A stretch of 64,000 bases of DNA from Pseudoalteromonas sp. GCY (GTDB lineage Bacteria > Pseudomonadota > Gammaproteobacteria > Enterobacterales > Alteromonadaceae), in NCBI RefSeq assembly GCF_016695175.1, contig NZ_CP068023.1, forward strand, positions 2,805,501 through 2,869,500, written 5' to 3'. Shown here in pieces: positions 1 through 9,056 of this stretch (the stretch's first letter is position 1; every line of letters starts with the position of its first letter). A program made the position numbers and the translations under genes. Under the pieces are notes generated by a model that had not been told where the DNA came from, made no database searches, and was given only the letters and a program-made list of their open reading frames with translations.

Positions 1-2684
1 TTATCGGCACTGCCGACAAGTGCAGACTCACCGACCTTTTCACCGTCTACGCTAATGTCTGCCTGATTGGTATCGTTTAGGGTGTAGTTAACGTTGAGAC
101 CAAAGCCATTATCGAATGCATGTTGTGCAAACAGCTCTATCCCCCGAGAGGTTGCGTTTGTACCATTGGCGGTGGTGGTAAACGGCGTGACGGTAATATC
201 ACCCGGCGGCACAATTTCAACACCGGTAAAAGGGTTATTAAAGCCCTCAAACGGCCTTACTGAGGTAATAATCAAGGGCACGATAAAGTTATCTACGTCT
301 TTATTGAATACCGCAATCCCAACCGCAGATCCTTCGCCATAATAATACTCCGCAGATAAATCCATCTGTACTGATTCAAATGGTTTTAGCGCCTTGTTAC
401 CACCTGAGCCACGCCATCCTGGCTCCACAGGGTTGCCTCTAAACTCGAGCCTGTCGTCTGCCCATTCTTGAGAGATAAAGGTCAGCTGTTCTGGCGCCCC
501 CATGTCGTTGAACGGAGCTCGAGACATCGTTTTGGCGATAGCACCACGTATGACAAGATTGTCGCTGGCATCCCAAACAATATTGAAGCTAGGCAAAAAT
601 TGCGAATCGGTTACGGTACGCACGGTGGTGGTTTCAACGTCAATAAGACGTTCATCACCTAAAATATCCTCTTCGGTGACATCATCAATGTCATCTAAAA
701 AGTAGTTGATTTTATCCGACGACATAATCTGCGTTTCAGTCTCGACATAGCGTACCCCAATGTTTCCTCTAAAATCTCCAAAAGAAAAATCGGCTTGTAG
801 ATAGGCGGCCATGATCTCTTCTTCTATGTCGAACACAAAATCAGGCTCACGGCGCGTGTGCTTAACATATTCACTGGTCACAATTTCGCGGTATCTATCC
901 CAATTGATCGTTGGCATCGCATTCACTTCAAAACCGCCTGGGATATTTTGTTCAGACGTTGCATTCAAAATATCCTCCAGTTTTGGCATACCACCAATCC
1001 ACTGATAAGACACCTCATCAATGGCACCTTGACTGAATGGATCAAGCTCGCCACTGGCAATTCTGTCAGCCCCATCTTGAGTGATGAAGAAGGTGTTGTT
1101 GGTTTCGCGGTGCAGTGTCGCTTTACGATATTTAGCACCGACACGCAGCGTATCAACGATGCCGTACCCGACGCGATAATCAAGGTCTAACTGAGCATAG
1201 TCTTCTTCTAAGTCACTGACGACAAAGCTAGAACCTGTCGAACCCGGATCGGGATCGCCGGCAATACCAGCCTGAAGGTTAGACAGCAAAGCGGGGTCGG
1301 CGTACAACGACACTCTGTCACCTAATCGCCATCCAGCAAATGAGGCGGCGTTTTCAACCTGCCCGGAATCGCTGCGACTCGCAGGTTGGCCGCTTTTATA
1401 CGCCGCACTCCAAGATTCCGAAGGGCCACCGCTGGCCTCAGTGCGACCAAATTTACCGCGCAAATCATATAAATCACCAGCATATTCAAAAGCGAAGTCG
1501 TAGGTATCCGAGGTATCTTTTTCTACGGTATAGCTACCAATGATCCAGGGAAATTCTAGATTTCCTTCAGTGCCACCAGCGCCACTGGTAAAGTCCATGC
1601 CAGTCACAATCGTACCGGTTTCGTCTAGAGTAATACCGGTAAGATAATCTGGGTTGTACTTCCATTCTGGGATCCACATTTGTGACGTGGTGCGATTTTG
1701 CCCAAGCTCAAAATGGAAATGATTGAATGTTAAAGATAAATCATCTATTGGACGCCATTGAATGGTAGCTTGTAACCCCTGACGTTCGCGTTTTTCTTTG
1801 GTTACCCCAACACCTGCAACTTGCGGTGCCCAAACACCATCATAAACGTTACCATAAGCATCTTCTAACGCTGCAAATCGACGTGTACTATCGGCAATTA
1901 CATTGCCCGCCGTGTCCGCCGCTGGCAAGTCTGAACTCGTTGCCCAACGCCAGCCGCCACCGCCCGACATATCACCGCCTAAAGAGCGGTTGGTACGGTC
2001 TTGTTTGGTATAACCAACTAGCAAGCCAAAGGTTTCTTCTTCGTTCTTCCAAGAATAAACGCCGCTAAAATTAGGCTCGTACTCTTCAGTCACATCAGCG
2101 TAGGTATATTCAATATTCAACGCCCCAGAATTTGCCTCCATATCCAGCGGTTTGCGGCTATGAAGAATAACCGTGCCGCCCACCCCACCTTCATCTAAAC
2201 GCGCCTCAGAAGACTTAAACACCTCAACCGATTGCACCATGGTAGAAGGCAACAAAGAATAACTAAAAGAGCGCGACGGCGAGCCCGGAGAAGAAGCGAT
2301 AAAATTGCCGTTTAACTGCGTAAAAGTAAGATCAGATGAAAGACCACGAATACTGACGTTTTCCCCTTCCCCGCCACTACGAGAAATCACCACACCGGGT
2401 ACGCGTTGCAGTGAATCAGCCACGTTTTTATCGGGAAATTTACCGATATCTTCTGCTGTAATGGCATCCACAATCGCGTTTGATAAACGCTTAATCGCCA
2501 AGTTTTCGGCCATGGATGCGCGGATCCCACGCACCTCAATTGTTTCGATTTCCTGCGCTTCCTCTTTTTCGGTTTCTTCAGCCATTGCCCAGTTAGTAGC
2601 TGATAACATAGCGAGGACCAGTGCAGACTTGCTAAATTGCCGTGACCCTCCTGTCACATGGCGTCTGTTATTATTATTGGCCAT
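1..2684 (-). CDS. TonB-dependent outer-membrane receptor (C-terminus cut by window edge)
   Basis: About 894 codons are visible, read leftwards from the ATG at 2684, and the frame stays open to the window edge. A ribosome-binding site GGAGATAGGA lies just upstream. The N-terminus has a signal peptide ending near ANWAMA, then a TonB box/plug start (IETIEVRGIR), the plug motifs KFPDKNVADSLQRVPGV and SIRGLSSD, and a long beta-barrel. This is the TonB receptor class used by Alteromonadales and Xanthomonadales for oligosaccharide import across the outer membrane. The C-terminal barrel strands lie beyond base 1. It is transcribed away from cutC and the sugar kinase, so it is probably the uptake port of the neighbouring carbohydrate locus. 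The ligand cannot be read from the sequence; it could also take up another glycoconjugate. Confidence 0.95.
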   Translation of the reverse strand, partial: MANNNNRRHVTGGSRQFSKSALVLAMLSATNWAMAEETEKEEAQEIETIEVRGIRASMAENLAIKRLSNAIVDAITAEDIGKFPDKNVADSLQRVPGVVISRSGGEGENVSIRGLSSDLTFTQLNGNFIASSPGSPSRSFSYSLLPSTMVQSVEVFKSSEARLDEGGVGGTVILHSRKPLDMEANSGALNIEYTYADVTEEYEPNFSGVYSWKNEEETFGLLVGYTKQDRTNRSLGGDMSGGGGWRWATSSDLPAADTAGNVIADSTRRFAALEDAYGNVYDGVWAPQVAGVGVTKEKRERQGLQATIQWRPIDDLSLTFNHFHFELGQNRTTSQMWIPEWKYNPDYLTGITLDETGTIVTGMDFTSGAGGTEGNLEFPWIIGSYTVEKDTSDTYDFAFEYAGDLYDLRGKFGRTEASGGPSESWSAAYKSGQPASRSDSGQVENAASFAGWRLGDRVSLYADPALLSNLQAGIAGDPDPGSTGSSFVVSDLEEDYAQLDLDYRVGYGIVDTLRVGAKYRKATLHRETNNTFFITQDGADRIASGELDPFSQGAIDEVSYQWIGGMPKLEDILNATSEQNIPGGFEVNAMPTINWDRYREIVTSEYVKHTRREPDFVFDIEEEIMAAYLQADFSFGDFRGNIGVRYVETETQIMSSDKINYFLDDIDDVTEEDILGDERLIDVETTTVRTVTDSQFLPSFNIVWDASDNLVIRGAIAKTMSRAPFNDMGAPEQLTFISQEWADDRLEFRGNPVEPGWRGSGGNKALKPFESVQMDLSAEYYYGEGSAVGIAVFNKDVDNFIVPLIITSVRPFEGFNNPFTGVEIVPPGDITVTPFTTTANGTNATSRGIELFAQHAFDNGFGLNVNYTLNDTNQADISVDGEKVGESALVGSAD

Positions 2685-3068
2685 TCCTATCTCCAAGTTT
2701 TTTATAATTTGTAAAGCCACGACGTCCCTTGCTGCTCCATGACGCATGACTTTGTGACGACCCTTTTTTGTTTCCCTATAGGGGTTAATGGTTTGTGAAA
2801 CACTCGTTCAGAATAGGAGCGCTCTACAAAAAGTGATAATAGAATTTCGGTTTGCACTAAGACAAAATCGGCGTTTAGGTCAAAAAAAGATCCAATTTCA
2901 ATTTCCTTGGTTTATAGTCTGATTAACATAAAAACTCATTATTAGTTTCTATATTAGGCAATTTAAAAACGTTCCAAACATGTGTAACCAAATGTTTTTA
3001 TTGAACTAATTAAATATTCAAAACCAGGCATTTTAAACTTTAAAATTATTCAACTTCAAGAGTGAAAT
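2685..3068. promoter_or_regulatory. Divergent intergenic region between TonB receptor and cutC
   Basis: This AT-rich stretch of 384 bases has no convincing ORF. It must hold the promoters of the leftward TonB receptor and the rightward cutC-kinase pair. I see a loose inverted repeat (AAACAT ... ATGTTT) around 2976-2998, but nothing I can assign to a known operator family. Confidence 0.4.
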
Positions 3069-3815
3069 ATGAATTCGGCAAACTATTCAGGTAAAAACTT
3101 GGAAATATGCCTCAGCAGCGATAATCCTCATTTGTTGCAGCGAAATGCACAAATTGCTTTTGCATCAGGTGCAACAAGGATAGAACTCTGTGGTGTACTG
3201 AGTTGCGGTGGCTTGACCCCAAACCCGACGGCGATAGCGGCAGTTGCCCAGTATTTACCAAGCTTTGGCGAATGTATTGTGATGCTACGCCAAGCACCGC
3301 ATTTTTTTATTGATGACACCATGCTATATCAGTTACAAAAAGGGATAGATGGCATTGCTTGCGCTGGCGCAACCGGTATTGCGCTTGGTTTTATCGACGA
3401 CAATCAAGAGATAGCGGCTGACCATTGTAGAGCACTTATTGCCACGGCTAAATCCTTAGGCCTTTCTGTCACCTTTCATCGCGCCTTTGACGCCGCTGCA
3501 AACTGGCAGCAGGCAACCGAGACGCTGTTAGAGTTAGGCGTTGATCGGGTCTTAAGCGCCGGCAATACATGGCAAAGTGGCAAAGGCGCAGCGTTTGGTA
3601 CTGGTAAGCTCATTGCCTTACTGAAAAGACTTAATGCTGAAATCGAAGTTGTGATCGGTGGAGGGGTCAACACGAAAAACGCAGCGGATCTTTGGCTTTT
3701 AAGTGAATTTGGTCCACTCTCTCTACATACTCACTCTGGCGTGCACCATGGCGATGAAGTTTGCCCAAGGCTAGTTAATACAATACTCACTGGATCAGAA
3801 AAGGCAATACAATGA
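3069..3815 (+). CDS. cutC: CutC family TIM-barrel protein
   Basis: 248 residues, the usual CutC length. Family signatures are visible: LEICLSS at the N-terminus, GATRIELC, GGLTPN, the central VTFHRAFDA and the C-terminal VIGGGVN. CutC was named for copper homeostasis in E. coli, but the fold is a TIM barrel and the biochemical role is unsettled. The stop overlaps the start of the downstream sugar kinase by 4 bases (ATGA), so the two are translationally coupled. With a divergent TonB receptor and a glycoside operon beyond, a carbohydrate-related enzymatic role is more likely here than copper handling; that part is inference. Confidence 0.9.
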   Translation: MNSANYSGKNLEICLSSDNPHLLQRNAQIAFASGATRIELCGVLSCGGLTPNPTAIAAVAQYLPSFGECIVMLRQAPHFFIDDTMLYQLQKGIDGIACAGATGIALGFIDDNQEIAADHCRALIATAKSLGLSVTFHRAFDAAANWQQATETLLELGVDRVLSAGNTWQSGKGAAFGTGKLIALLKRLNAEIEVVIGGGVNTKNAADLWLLSEFGPLSLHTHSGVHHGDEVCPRLVNTILTGSEKAIQ

Positions 3816-4672
3816 CAGCATCGAAGCTATTTTTAGGGATTGATGGTGGCGGTACGAAATGTAAAGTTCGCCTCGAGGATCAACATGGACAGCTCCTTGC
3901 CGAGGCCACCAGTGGCCCTGCAAACATCGCAACATCAACACATCAAGCCCAAGAGTCGATTTTGAGCGCAACAATGACAGCGTTGACAAACGCAAAAATC
4001 CCCCACCACGACATTGCTAACATCAGTGCTTTTGCAGGACTTGCCGGCGCGAATGTCACGACGGCTTGTGAGGCAATGCAACAATGGCGCTCTCCTTTTG
4101 CACGATTTCAATTTTCAACCGATGCACACATTGCTTGCCTTGGTGTGCATCAACACGAAGATGGTGGTGTAATCATTCTCGGCACCGGATTTTGCGCGGG
4201 TCTGGTCACTCATGGACAATTTAGGGAGTTCGGTGGCCACGGATTATTACTCAGTGATGGTGCAAGTGGCAGTTGGATAGGTTTGAGTTTAGTGAAGCAT
4301 GCCATCGAGGTGCTTGATACACTTTCCCCTAGCAGTCTGATGATTGAGTCGTTTTTGGCTGCCATGAGTTGCCACAGTACCGAACAGCTAGTCAAACTCA
4401 CGCTAAACGCCACCCCCCAGTATTTTGCCCAGTTTGCTCAACATGTTTTTGCCACGCCAAACGATCCCTATGCCGAGCAGATCTTAAGTAGCGCGGCACA
4501 GTTTATTGAGCGTTATGTCCGTCATTTGCAGAGCTTGGGGGCAAAGAAGGTCGCGTTAGTTGGGGGCATTGCCACGCCCATTCGTCCATGGTTAGCTGCC
4601 GAGTACGCAGATACGCTGGTGACACCAGCACTACCACCAGAGGTCGCAGCGTTAACGCTCGCTCGACGTTAA
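3812..4672 (+). CDS. BadF/BadG-type amino-sugar kinase (glucosamine/GlcNAc kinase-like)
   Basis: 286 residues of the ASKHA ATPase fold. The phosphate-1 loop GIDGGGTKCKVRL is at residues 9-21, a second nucleotide loop reads ILGTGFCAG, and the adenosine-side motif is LVGGIATPI near the C-terminus. Length and motif layout match the Vibrio glucosamine kinase GspK and eukaryote-type GlcNAc kinases, which phosphorylate the free sugar at C6 in the cytosol. It is coupled to cutC by an ATGA overlap. Its 3' end overlaps the convergent regulator gene by 21 bases. The exact sugar is not certain; a glucosamine-like substrate is the best guess by family. Confidence 0.82.
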   Translation: MTASKLFLGIDGGGTKCKVRLEDQHGQLLAEATSGPANIATSTHQAQESILSATMTALTNAKIPHHDIANISAFAGLAGANVTTACEAMQQWRSPFARFQFSTDAHIACLGVHQHEDGGVIILGTGFCAGLVTHGQFREFGGHGLLLSDGASGSWIGLSLVKHAIEVLDTLSPSSLMIESFLAAMSCHSTEQLVKLTLNATPQYFAQFAQHVFATPNDPYAEQILSSAAQFIERYVRHLQSLGAKKVALVGGIATPIRPWLAAEYADTLVTPALPPEVAALTLARR

Positions 4673-5386
4673 CTCCTTACGTAATTGCGACGGGATTTCA
4701 CCAAATAAACGACGAAACTGCTTGCTAAAATAACTTGGCTCTGAAAAACCGCACTGATAAGCGACTTGTGATACTGGTAAGCGTGTCTCGACTAATAATT
4801 TACGGGCATTTTCCAATCTTACTTCGTTGATAAATTGATTGGGAGTTTTGGCTAAATGCTTTTTAAATCTACGCTCCAGTGCGCTTACCGACAGGTGAGC
4901 AAGTTCCGCCAATTCTTCGATACAAATATGACGATGGTAATGTGCCCGAATAAATTCAACGGGCGCTTCAATGGCTCTTACGTGAGACAACGCCTTTGAC
5001 GTTTTCGCTAGATGTCGCGTAACACCATAAGTGCCCATAATCGCATTTTCGCCGTCAAGTAACACTTTTTTTGACGTGGAAAACCATGCCAATTCCCCAT
5101 TTTCGGTTTGGTTAAGTTCTAATCTATCCGTTACGATAAAGCCTTCCATCACCCGTTTATCATCGTTAACGTATTGGAATGCCAAGTGTTGCGGTGAAAA
5201 GTCAAAATCGGTTTTCAGTAAGATTTGATCTAGGGTTTTATAGCCCTGATGTTCAACAAAGTGTTGGTTCGCATGCACTATTCTACTTTTTGTGTCTTTG
5301 ACCCAAAAGAGGATGTCTGGGATCAGATCAAATGCTGCAATCAATTGATTTACGCCAGCTTTATTCAATATTGTTTGCTCTTCCAT
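4652..5386 (-). CDS. PAS-sensor AraC-family transcriptional regulator
   Basis: 244 residues in two parts. Residues ~12-125 form a PAS domain (IPDILFWVKDTKSRIVHAN, then a PAC-like end). Residues ~138-240 form an AraC double helix-turn-helix with ICIEELAELAHLSVSALERR and the conserved second motif VSQVAYQCGFSEPSYFSKQF. The AraC half binds DNA; the PAS half probably senses a small ligand, replacing the usual cupin arm-binding domain. It is divergent from the Gfo/Idh operon start (157-base gap) and convergent, overlapping by 21 bases, with the kinase gene, so it is the natural candidate regulator of this locus. The ligand is unknown. Confidence 0.88.
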   Translation of the reverse strand: MEEQTILNKAGVNQLIAAFDLIPDILFWVKDTKSRIVHANQHFVEHQGYKTLDQILLKTDFDFSPQHLAFQYVNDDKRVMEGFIVTDRLELNQTENGELAWFSTSKKVLLDGENAIMGTYGVTRHLAKTSKALSHVRAIEAPVEFIRAHYHRHICIEELAELAHLSVSALERRFKKHLAKTPNQFINEVRLENARKLLVETRLPVSQVAYQCGFSEPSYFSKQFRRLFGEIPSQLRKELTSSER

Positions 5387-5543
5387 TGCCCTATTTACCG
5401 CCTTTTTATAATTATAATAATTTATTTTAAACGCCGATTTTGTTGCATTGTCAACCGAATTTTTATTATCACTTTGGCGCCTCTGTTACCTATTATCAAT
5501 AACATCAGATTAACTTACCTCGATAACTCGACGGAGCTAAACG

Positions 5544-6704
5544 ATGGATAATAACAAAATCCGCATGGCCATGATCGGTGGTGGAGAAGGCGCTTTCATA
5601 GGTGCAGTGCACCGCATAGCTGCGCGTTTAGATGGTCAAATTGAACTTGTTGCAGGCGCATTTAGCGCCCAATCAAACAAAAGCCTAGCAATGGGCCAGC
5701 AACTCGGGCTTAACCCAGCACGTTGCTATGCCAGCTACCAAGCACTCTTACAACAAGAAGCGGAACTACCAGAGTCGGAGCGCATCCACTTTGTTGCCAT
5801 CGTGACCCCAAACCATTTGCATTTTCCGATTGCCACAGCCGCTATCGAACACGGCTTTCACGTCTTGAGTGATAAGCCAGCTACGCTCAATTTATCTGAG
5901 GCGCTACGCCTACAAACACAGCTTCAAGATAGCAATTGCTTGTACGGATTAACACACACCTATACCGGCTACCCGATGGTGAAAGAGGCGCGCCACCGCA
6001 TTGCAAACGGCGAACTTGGCAAAATACGCAAAGTCGTCGTTGAGTACAGTCAAGGATGGCTTGCAAGTGCTGATGATGAAAACAGCAAGCAAGCTAGCTG
6101 GCGACTAGATGCAAGCAAGTCTGGCGTGAGTTGTTGTATGGGCGATATCGGTGTACACGCAGCGAACCTTGCCGAATATGTGAGTGGCTTGGAGATAGAG
6201 GCGCTTTGTGCGGATTTAAATACAGTTGTGTCCGGCCGACAACTCGACGATGACGGCACTGTGTTACTGCGCTTTGGCAACGGTGCAAAGGGCGTGTTGA
6301 TGGCAAGCCAAATAGCACTAGGCGAAGAAAATAATCTCACCTTAAAAATCTATGGTGACAAAGCCAGTATCGAATGGTCGCAAATGGAGCCTAATAGTTT
6401 GTGGTTACGTGCGGCAAACACCCCAGCTCAGTTGATCCGCACAGGAGTGGGCTCACTTAGCCAGGCAGCCATTAGCGCAACCCGTGTGCCAGCAGGTCAC
6501 CCTGAGGGGTATCTGGAAGCATTTGCAAATATCTACCTTAACTTCGCCAACCTTATTCGTGCACATCAGCTGCAACCCAATGTGCAACACGAAGAATTTG
6601 ACGTGCCAAGTATTAACGCTGCAGTCCGTGGCATGGCATTTATTGAAAACGCGGTAGCAGCTAGTGCAAAAGACACTAAGTGGCACCCCTTTACCATTGG
6701 ATAA
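5544..6704 (+). CDS. Gfo/Idh/MocA family oxidoreductase
   Basis: 386 residues, no signal peptide, cytosolic. The N-terminal Rossmann fold carries MIGGGEGAFIG (residues ~10-20). VTPNHLHFPI and SDKPATLNLSEA form the usual EKP-type nicotinamide motif, here with D in place of E. The catalytic-domain motif is GDIGVHAANL. GGAGC lies upstream of the ATG. Members oxidise or reduce sugar hydroxyl/keto groups with NAD(P). It is the first gene of the glycoside operon; with the downstream GMC/DUF1080 genes the likely task is interconversion of 3-keto sugars with the parent sugar in the cytosol. Substrate inferred from context only. Confidence 0.92.
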   Translation: MDNNKIRMAMIGGGEGAFIGAVHRIAARLDGQIELVAGAFSAQSNKSLAMGQQLGLNPARCYASYQALLQQEAELPESERIHFVAIVTPNHLHFPIATAAIEHGFHVLSDKPATLNLSEALRLQTQLQDSNCLYGLTHTYTGYPMVKEARHRIANGELGKIRKVVVEYSQGWLASADDENSKQASWRLDASKSGVSCCMGDIGVHAANLAEYVSGLEIEALCADLNTVVSGRQLDDDGTVLLRFGNGAKGVLMASQIALGEENNLTLKIYGDKASIEWSQMEPNSLWLRAANTPAQLIRTGVGSLSQAAISATRVPAGHPEGYLEAFANIYLNFANLIRAHQLQPNVQHEEFDVPSINAAVRGMAFIENAVAASAKDTKWHPFTIG

Positions 6705-6711
6705 AATAAGA

Positions 6712-7767
6712 ATGAAGCAAATTAAAGGACCCGCTATTTTTCTCGCGCAGTTTGTCTCGGACGAGGCGCCATTTAACAATTTTAATAGTATTTGCCAGTG
6801 GGCAAGTAGCCTAGGTTATAAAGGTATTCAGCTACCAAGTTGGGAACAGCGACTGTTTGATCTGCAAAAAGCCGCTGAAAGCCAAGATTATTGCGACGAG
6901 ATCACTGGTATTGCCGCAGAGCATGGCCTTACTATTTCAGAGCTATCAACCCATTTGCAGGGTCAATTAGTGGCGGTGCACCCAGCTTATGACCAAATGT
7001 TTGACGGCTTTGCACCAGCAAAAGTGCATGGCTCTCCTCAGGCTCGTATGGAGTGGGCAACAGAGCAACTAATGCTAGCTGCCAGTGCCAGTGCTAAGCT
7101 CGGGCTAACCAGTCACGCAAGCTTTTCTGGCGCCTTGCTCTGGCATACCTTTTACCCGTGGCCACAACGTCCAAATGGCTTGGTGGAACAAGGATTTGAG
7201 GAGCTCGCAAAACGCTGGTTGCCTATTTTAAACCGCTTTGACGAGGTTGGCGTGGATGTCTGCTACGAGCTTCATCCAGGTGAAGATCTACACGATGGCG
7301 TGACTTTTGAGCGCTTTTTAGCGGCGACGAATAATCACCCGCGAGCCAATATTCTTTACGATCCAAGTCACTTTGTCTTACAGCAATTGGACTACTTGGC
7401 ATTTATCGACATCTATCATGAACGTATCAAAGCGTTCCATGTAAAAGATGCCGAATTTATCCCCAATGGCCGCTGCGGTGTTTACGGCGGATACCAAGGA
7501 TGGCAACAACGGCCAGGACGGTTTCGTTCATTAGGAGACGGACAAGTCGACTTTAAGAAAATATTTAGTAAGTTAACACAGTATGGTTTTGATGGTTGGG
7601 CTGTATTGGAATGGGAATGCTGTATTAAGCACCCTGAAGATGGGGCCAAAGAAGGCGCTGAATTTATCAAACAGCACTTGATCAGACCAACCGAAAAAGC
7701 CTTCGATGATTTTGCAGGAAGTAGCACCGATACCGAACGCAATAATCAAATCCTCGGCATAAAATAA
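6712..7767 (+). CDS. Sugar phosphate isomerase/epimerase-like TIM-barrel protein
   Basis: 351 residues from the ATG at 6712, 7 bases after the preceding stop; an upstream in-frame GTG at 6664 would overlap the oxidoreductase and adds unrelated residues. The AP-endonuclease-2/xylose-isomerase-like barrel shows the metal-ligand strands: CYELHPGEDLHDG, NILYDPSHF, FHVKDAEF and VLEWECC. No signal peptide, so cytosolic. Such proteins pair with Gfo/Idh/MocA oxidoreductases and isomerise or eliminate on keto-sugars. Fourteen bases separate it from the MFS gene, consistent with one operon. Confidence 0.9.
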   Translation: MKQIKGPAIFLAQFVSDEAPFNNFNSICQWASSLGYKGIQLPSWEQRLFDLQKAAESQDYCDEITGIAAEHGLTISELSTHLQGQLVAVHPAYDQMFDGFAPAKVHGSPQARMEWATEQLMLAASASAKLGLTSHASFSGALLWHTFYPWPQRPNGLVEQGFEELAKRWLPILNRFDEVGVDVCYELHPGEDLHDGVTFERFLAATNNHPRANILYDPSHFVLQQLDYLAFIDIYHERIKAFHVKDAEFIPNGRCGVYGGYQGWQQRPGRFRSLGDGQVDFKKIFSKLTQYGFDGWAVLEWECCIKHPEDGAKEGAEFIKQHLIRPTEKAFDDFAGSSTDTERNNQILGIK

Positions 7768-7781
7768 ACAGGACTACGACC

Positions 7782-8999
7782 ATGAATAATAATAATCATA
7801 ATCGGACCGTGTTTCAGCTCTGTTGCCTTGCACTGGTCGTCACATCAATGACGTTCGCTATTCGCGCAGGTATTTTGGGGCAATTAGGTGAGCAGTTTGG
7901 ACTCTCAGATACAGAACTTGGTTGGGTTAACGCCATGGCATTTCTGGGCTTTCCCGTCGCAACCATGTTAGGTGGTGCAATCTACAACGCCATTGGCGCC
8001 AAAAAGTTAGTTGCCCTCGCCTTTATTTGCCACTTTGCCGGGTTGGTTTTAACCATTACCGCTGATGGTTTTTGGTTACTGCTGATCTCGACGTTTTTAA
8101 TCGGCTTTGCGAATGGTTCAGTGGAAGCTGGCTGTAATCCACTGATTGCCGAAATGTATCCGAAAAACACCACGACCATGCTCAACCGATTCCATGTCTG
8201 GTTTCCTGGCGGCATTGTGATTGGTGCACTGGCATCGAATGCCATGACTGCATCGGGCTTTAATTGGCAATGGCAAGTTGCTTTGATACTAATTCCAACG
8301 CTGATTTACGGTGCGATGATGATCAAGTCACAGTTTCCTGAATTTGACCGCACAGATCATTCTACCACCAGCAATCTCAAGCACCTGTTTTCTCCGCTCT
8401 ACCTATTTTTAATTTGCTGTATGACCTTAACAGCAACAACTGAACTTGGTACACAACAGTGGATTGAACGCATACTGGGAGCGTCAGGCGCCTCTCCTAT
8501 GATGATCCTCGCACTGATCACAGGCTTGATGGCATTAGGTCGCTTCTTTGCCGGCCCAATAGTCCACCGCTTTAACCCAACAGGCGTGTTACTCGGCTCT
8601 GCAGTATTGGCAACCGCGGGTATTTTCATGATGAGCCAAGCACAAGGGTCGGCAATCTACTTGGCTGCAATATTATTTGCCTTGGGTGTCACTTATTTTT
8701 GGCCAACCATGCTGGGCTGCGTTGCTGAATACACCCCAAAAACAGGCGCACTTGGTATGTCTTTAATGGGCGGCGCGGGTATGTTCGCTGTCAGCATGTG
8801 GAATCCAGTAATTGGTAGTTGGATTGATTCGGCGCGACTCGAAGCCCAAGCAGCAAACTTAACCGCGCAGCAATCAGAACTAGTTGCAGGTCAAGCGGTG
8901 CTTGAAAATATCCTGTTATTCCCAGCTATTCTCATTGCCGCTTTTATCGGCCTTTACCTTTATATCAATAAAAATAAACGCGTTGAGAAATACGCGTAA
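7782..8999 (+). CDS. MFS transporter, probably sugar permease
   Basis: 405 residues with about 12 hydrophobic membrane spans. Loop 2-3 carries a version of the MFS signature (GGAIYNAIGAKKL). It sits in the inner membrane. Its place between cytosolic sugar enzymes and periplasmic DUF1080/GMC proteins suggests it imports the periplasmic oxidation or hydrolysis product. An aggacta segment just before the ATG may serve as ribosome-binding site. The TAA stop abuts a sequence almost identical to the left end of the MITE-like element at 24405-24566. Confidence 0.9.
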   Translation: MNNNNHNRTVFQLCCLALVVTSMTFAIRAGILGQLGEQFGLSDTELGWVNAMAFLGFPVATMLGGAIYNAIGAKKLVALAFICHFAGLVLTITADGFWLLLISTFLIGFANGSVEAGCNPLIAEMYPKNTTTMLNRFHVWFPGGIVIGALASNAMTASGFNWQWQVALILIPTLIYGAMMIKSQFPEFDRTDHSTTSNLKHLFSPLYLFLICCMTLTATTELGTQQWIERILGASGASPMMILALITGLMALGRFFAGPIVHRFNPTGVLLGSAVLATAGIFMMSQAQGSAIYLAAILFALGVTYFWPTMLGCVAEYTPKTGALGMSLMGGAGMFAVSMWNPVIGSWIDSARLEAQAANLTAQQSELVAGQAVLENILLFPAILIAAFIGLYLYINKNKRVEKYA

Positions 9000-9022
9000 T
9001 ACCAATTCGCTTAATTAAGTAG
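8997..9022. repeat. Solo end of a MITE-like repeat
   Basis: These 26 bases differ at only two positions from bases 24403-24428, the left end of the MITE-like element downstream of the CNNM/CBS gene. As there, the repeat begins at the stop codon of the preceding gene. No right end is seen nearby, so this is either a truncated element or a chance relic. Confidence 0.5.
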
Positions 9023-9056
9023 CAACAAATAAAAAGTGAACAGACGAGGTTCCAAT

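Noticed and set aside
2305..2742. 145-codon plus-strand ORF
   Set aside because: It lies antisense to the signal peptide and plug region of the TonB receptor, which has clear family motifs; no ribosome-binding site.
5249..5551. 100-codon plus-strand ORF between regulator and Gfo/Idh gene
   Set aside because: Low-complexity hydrophobic translation of AT-rich promoter DNA and antisense of the regulator start.
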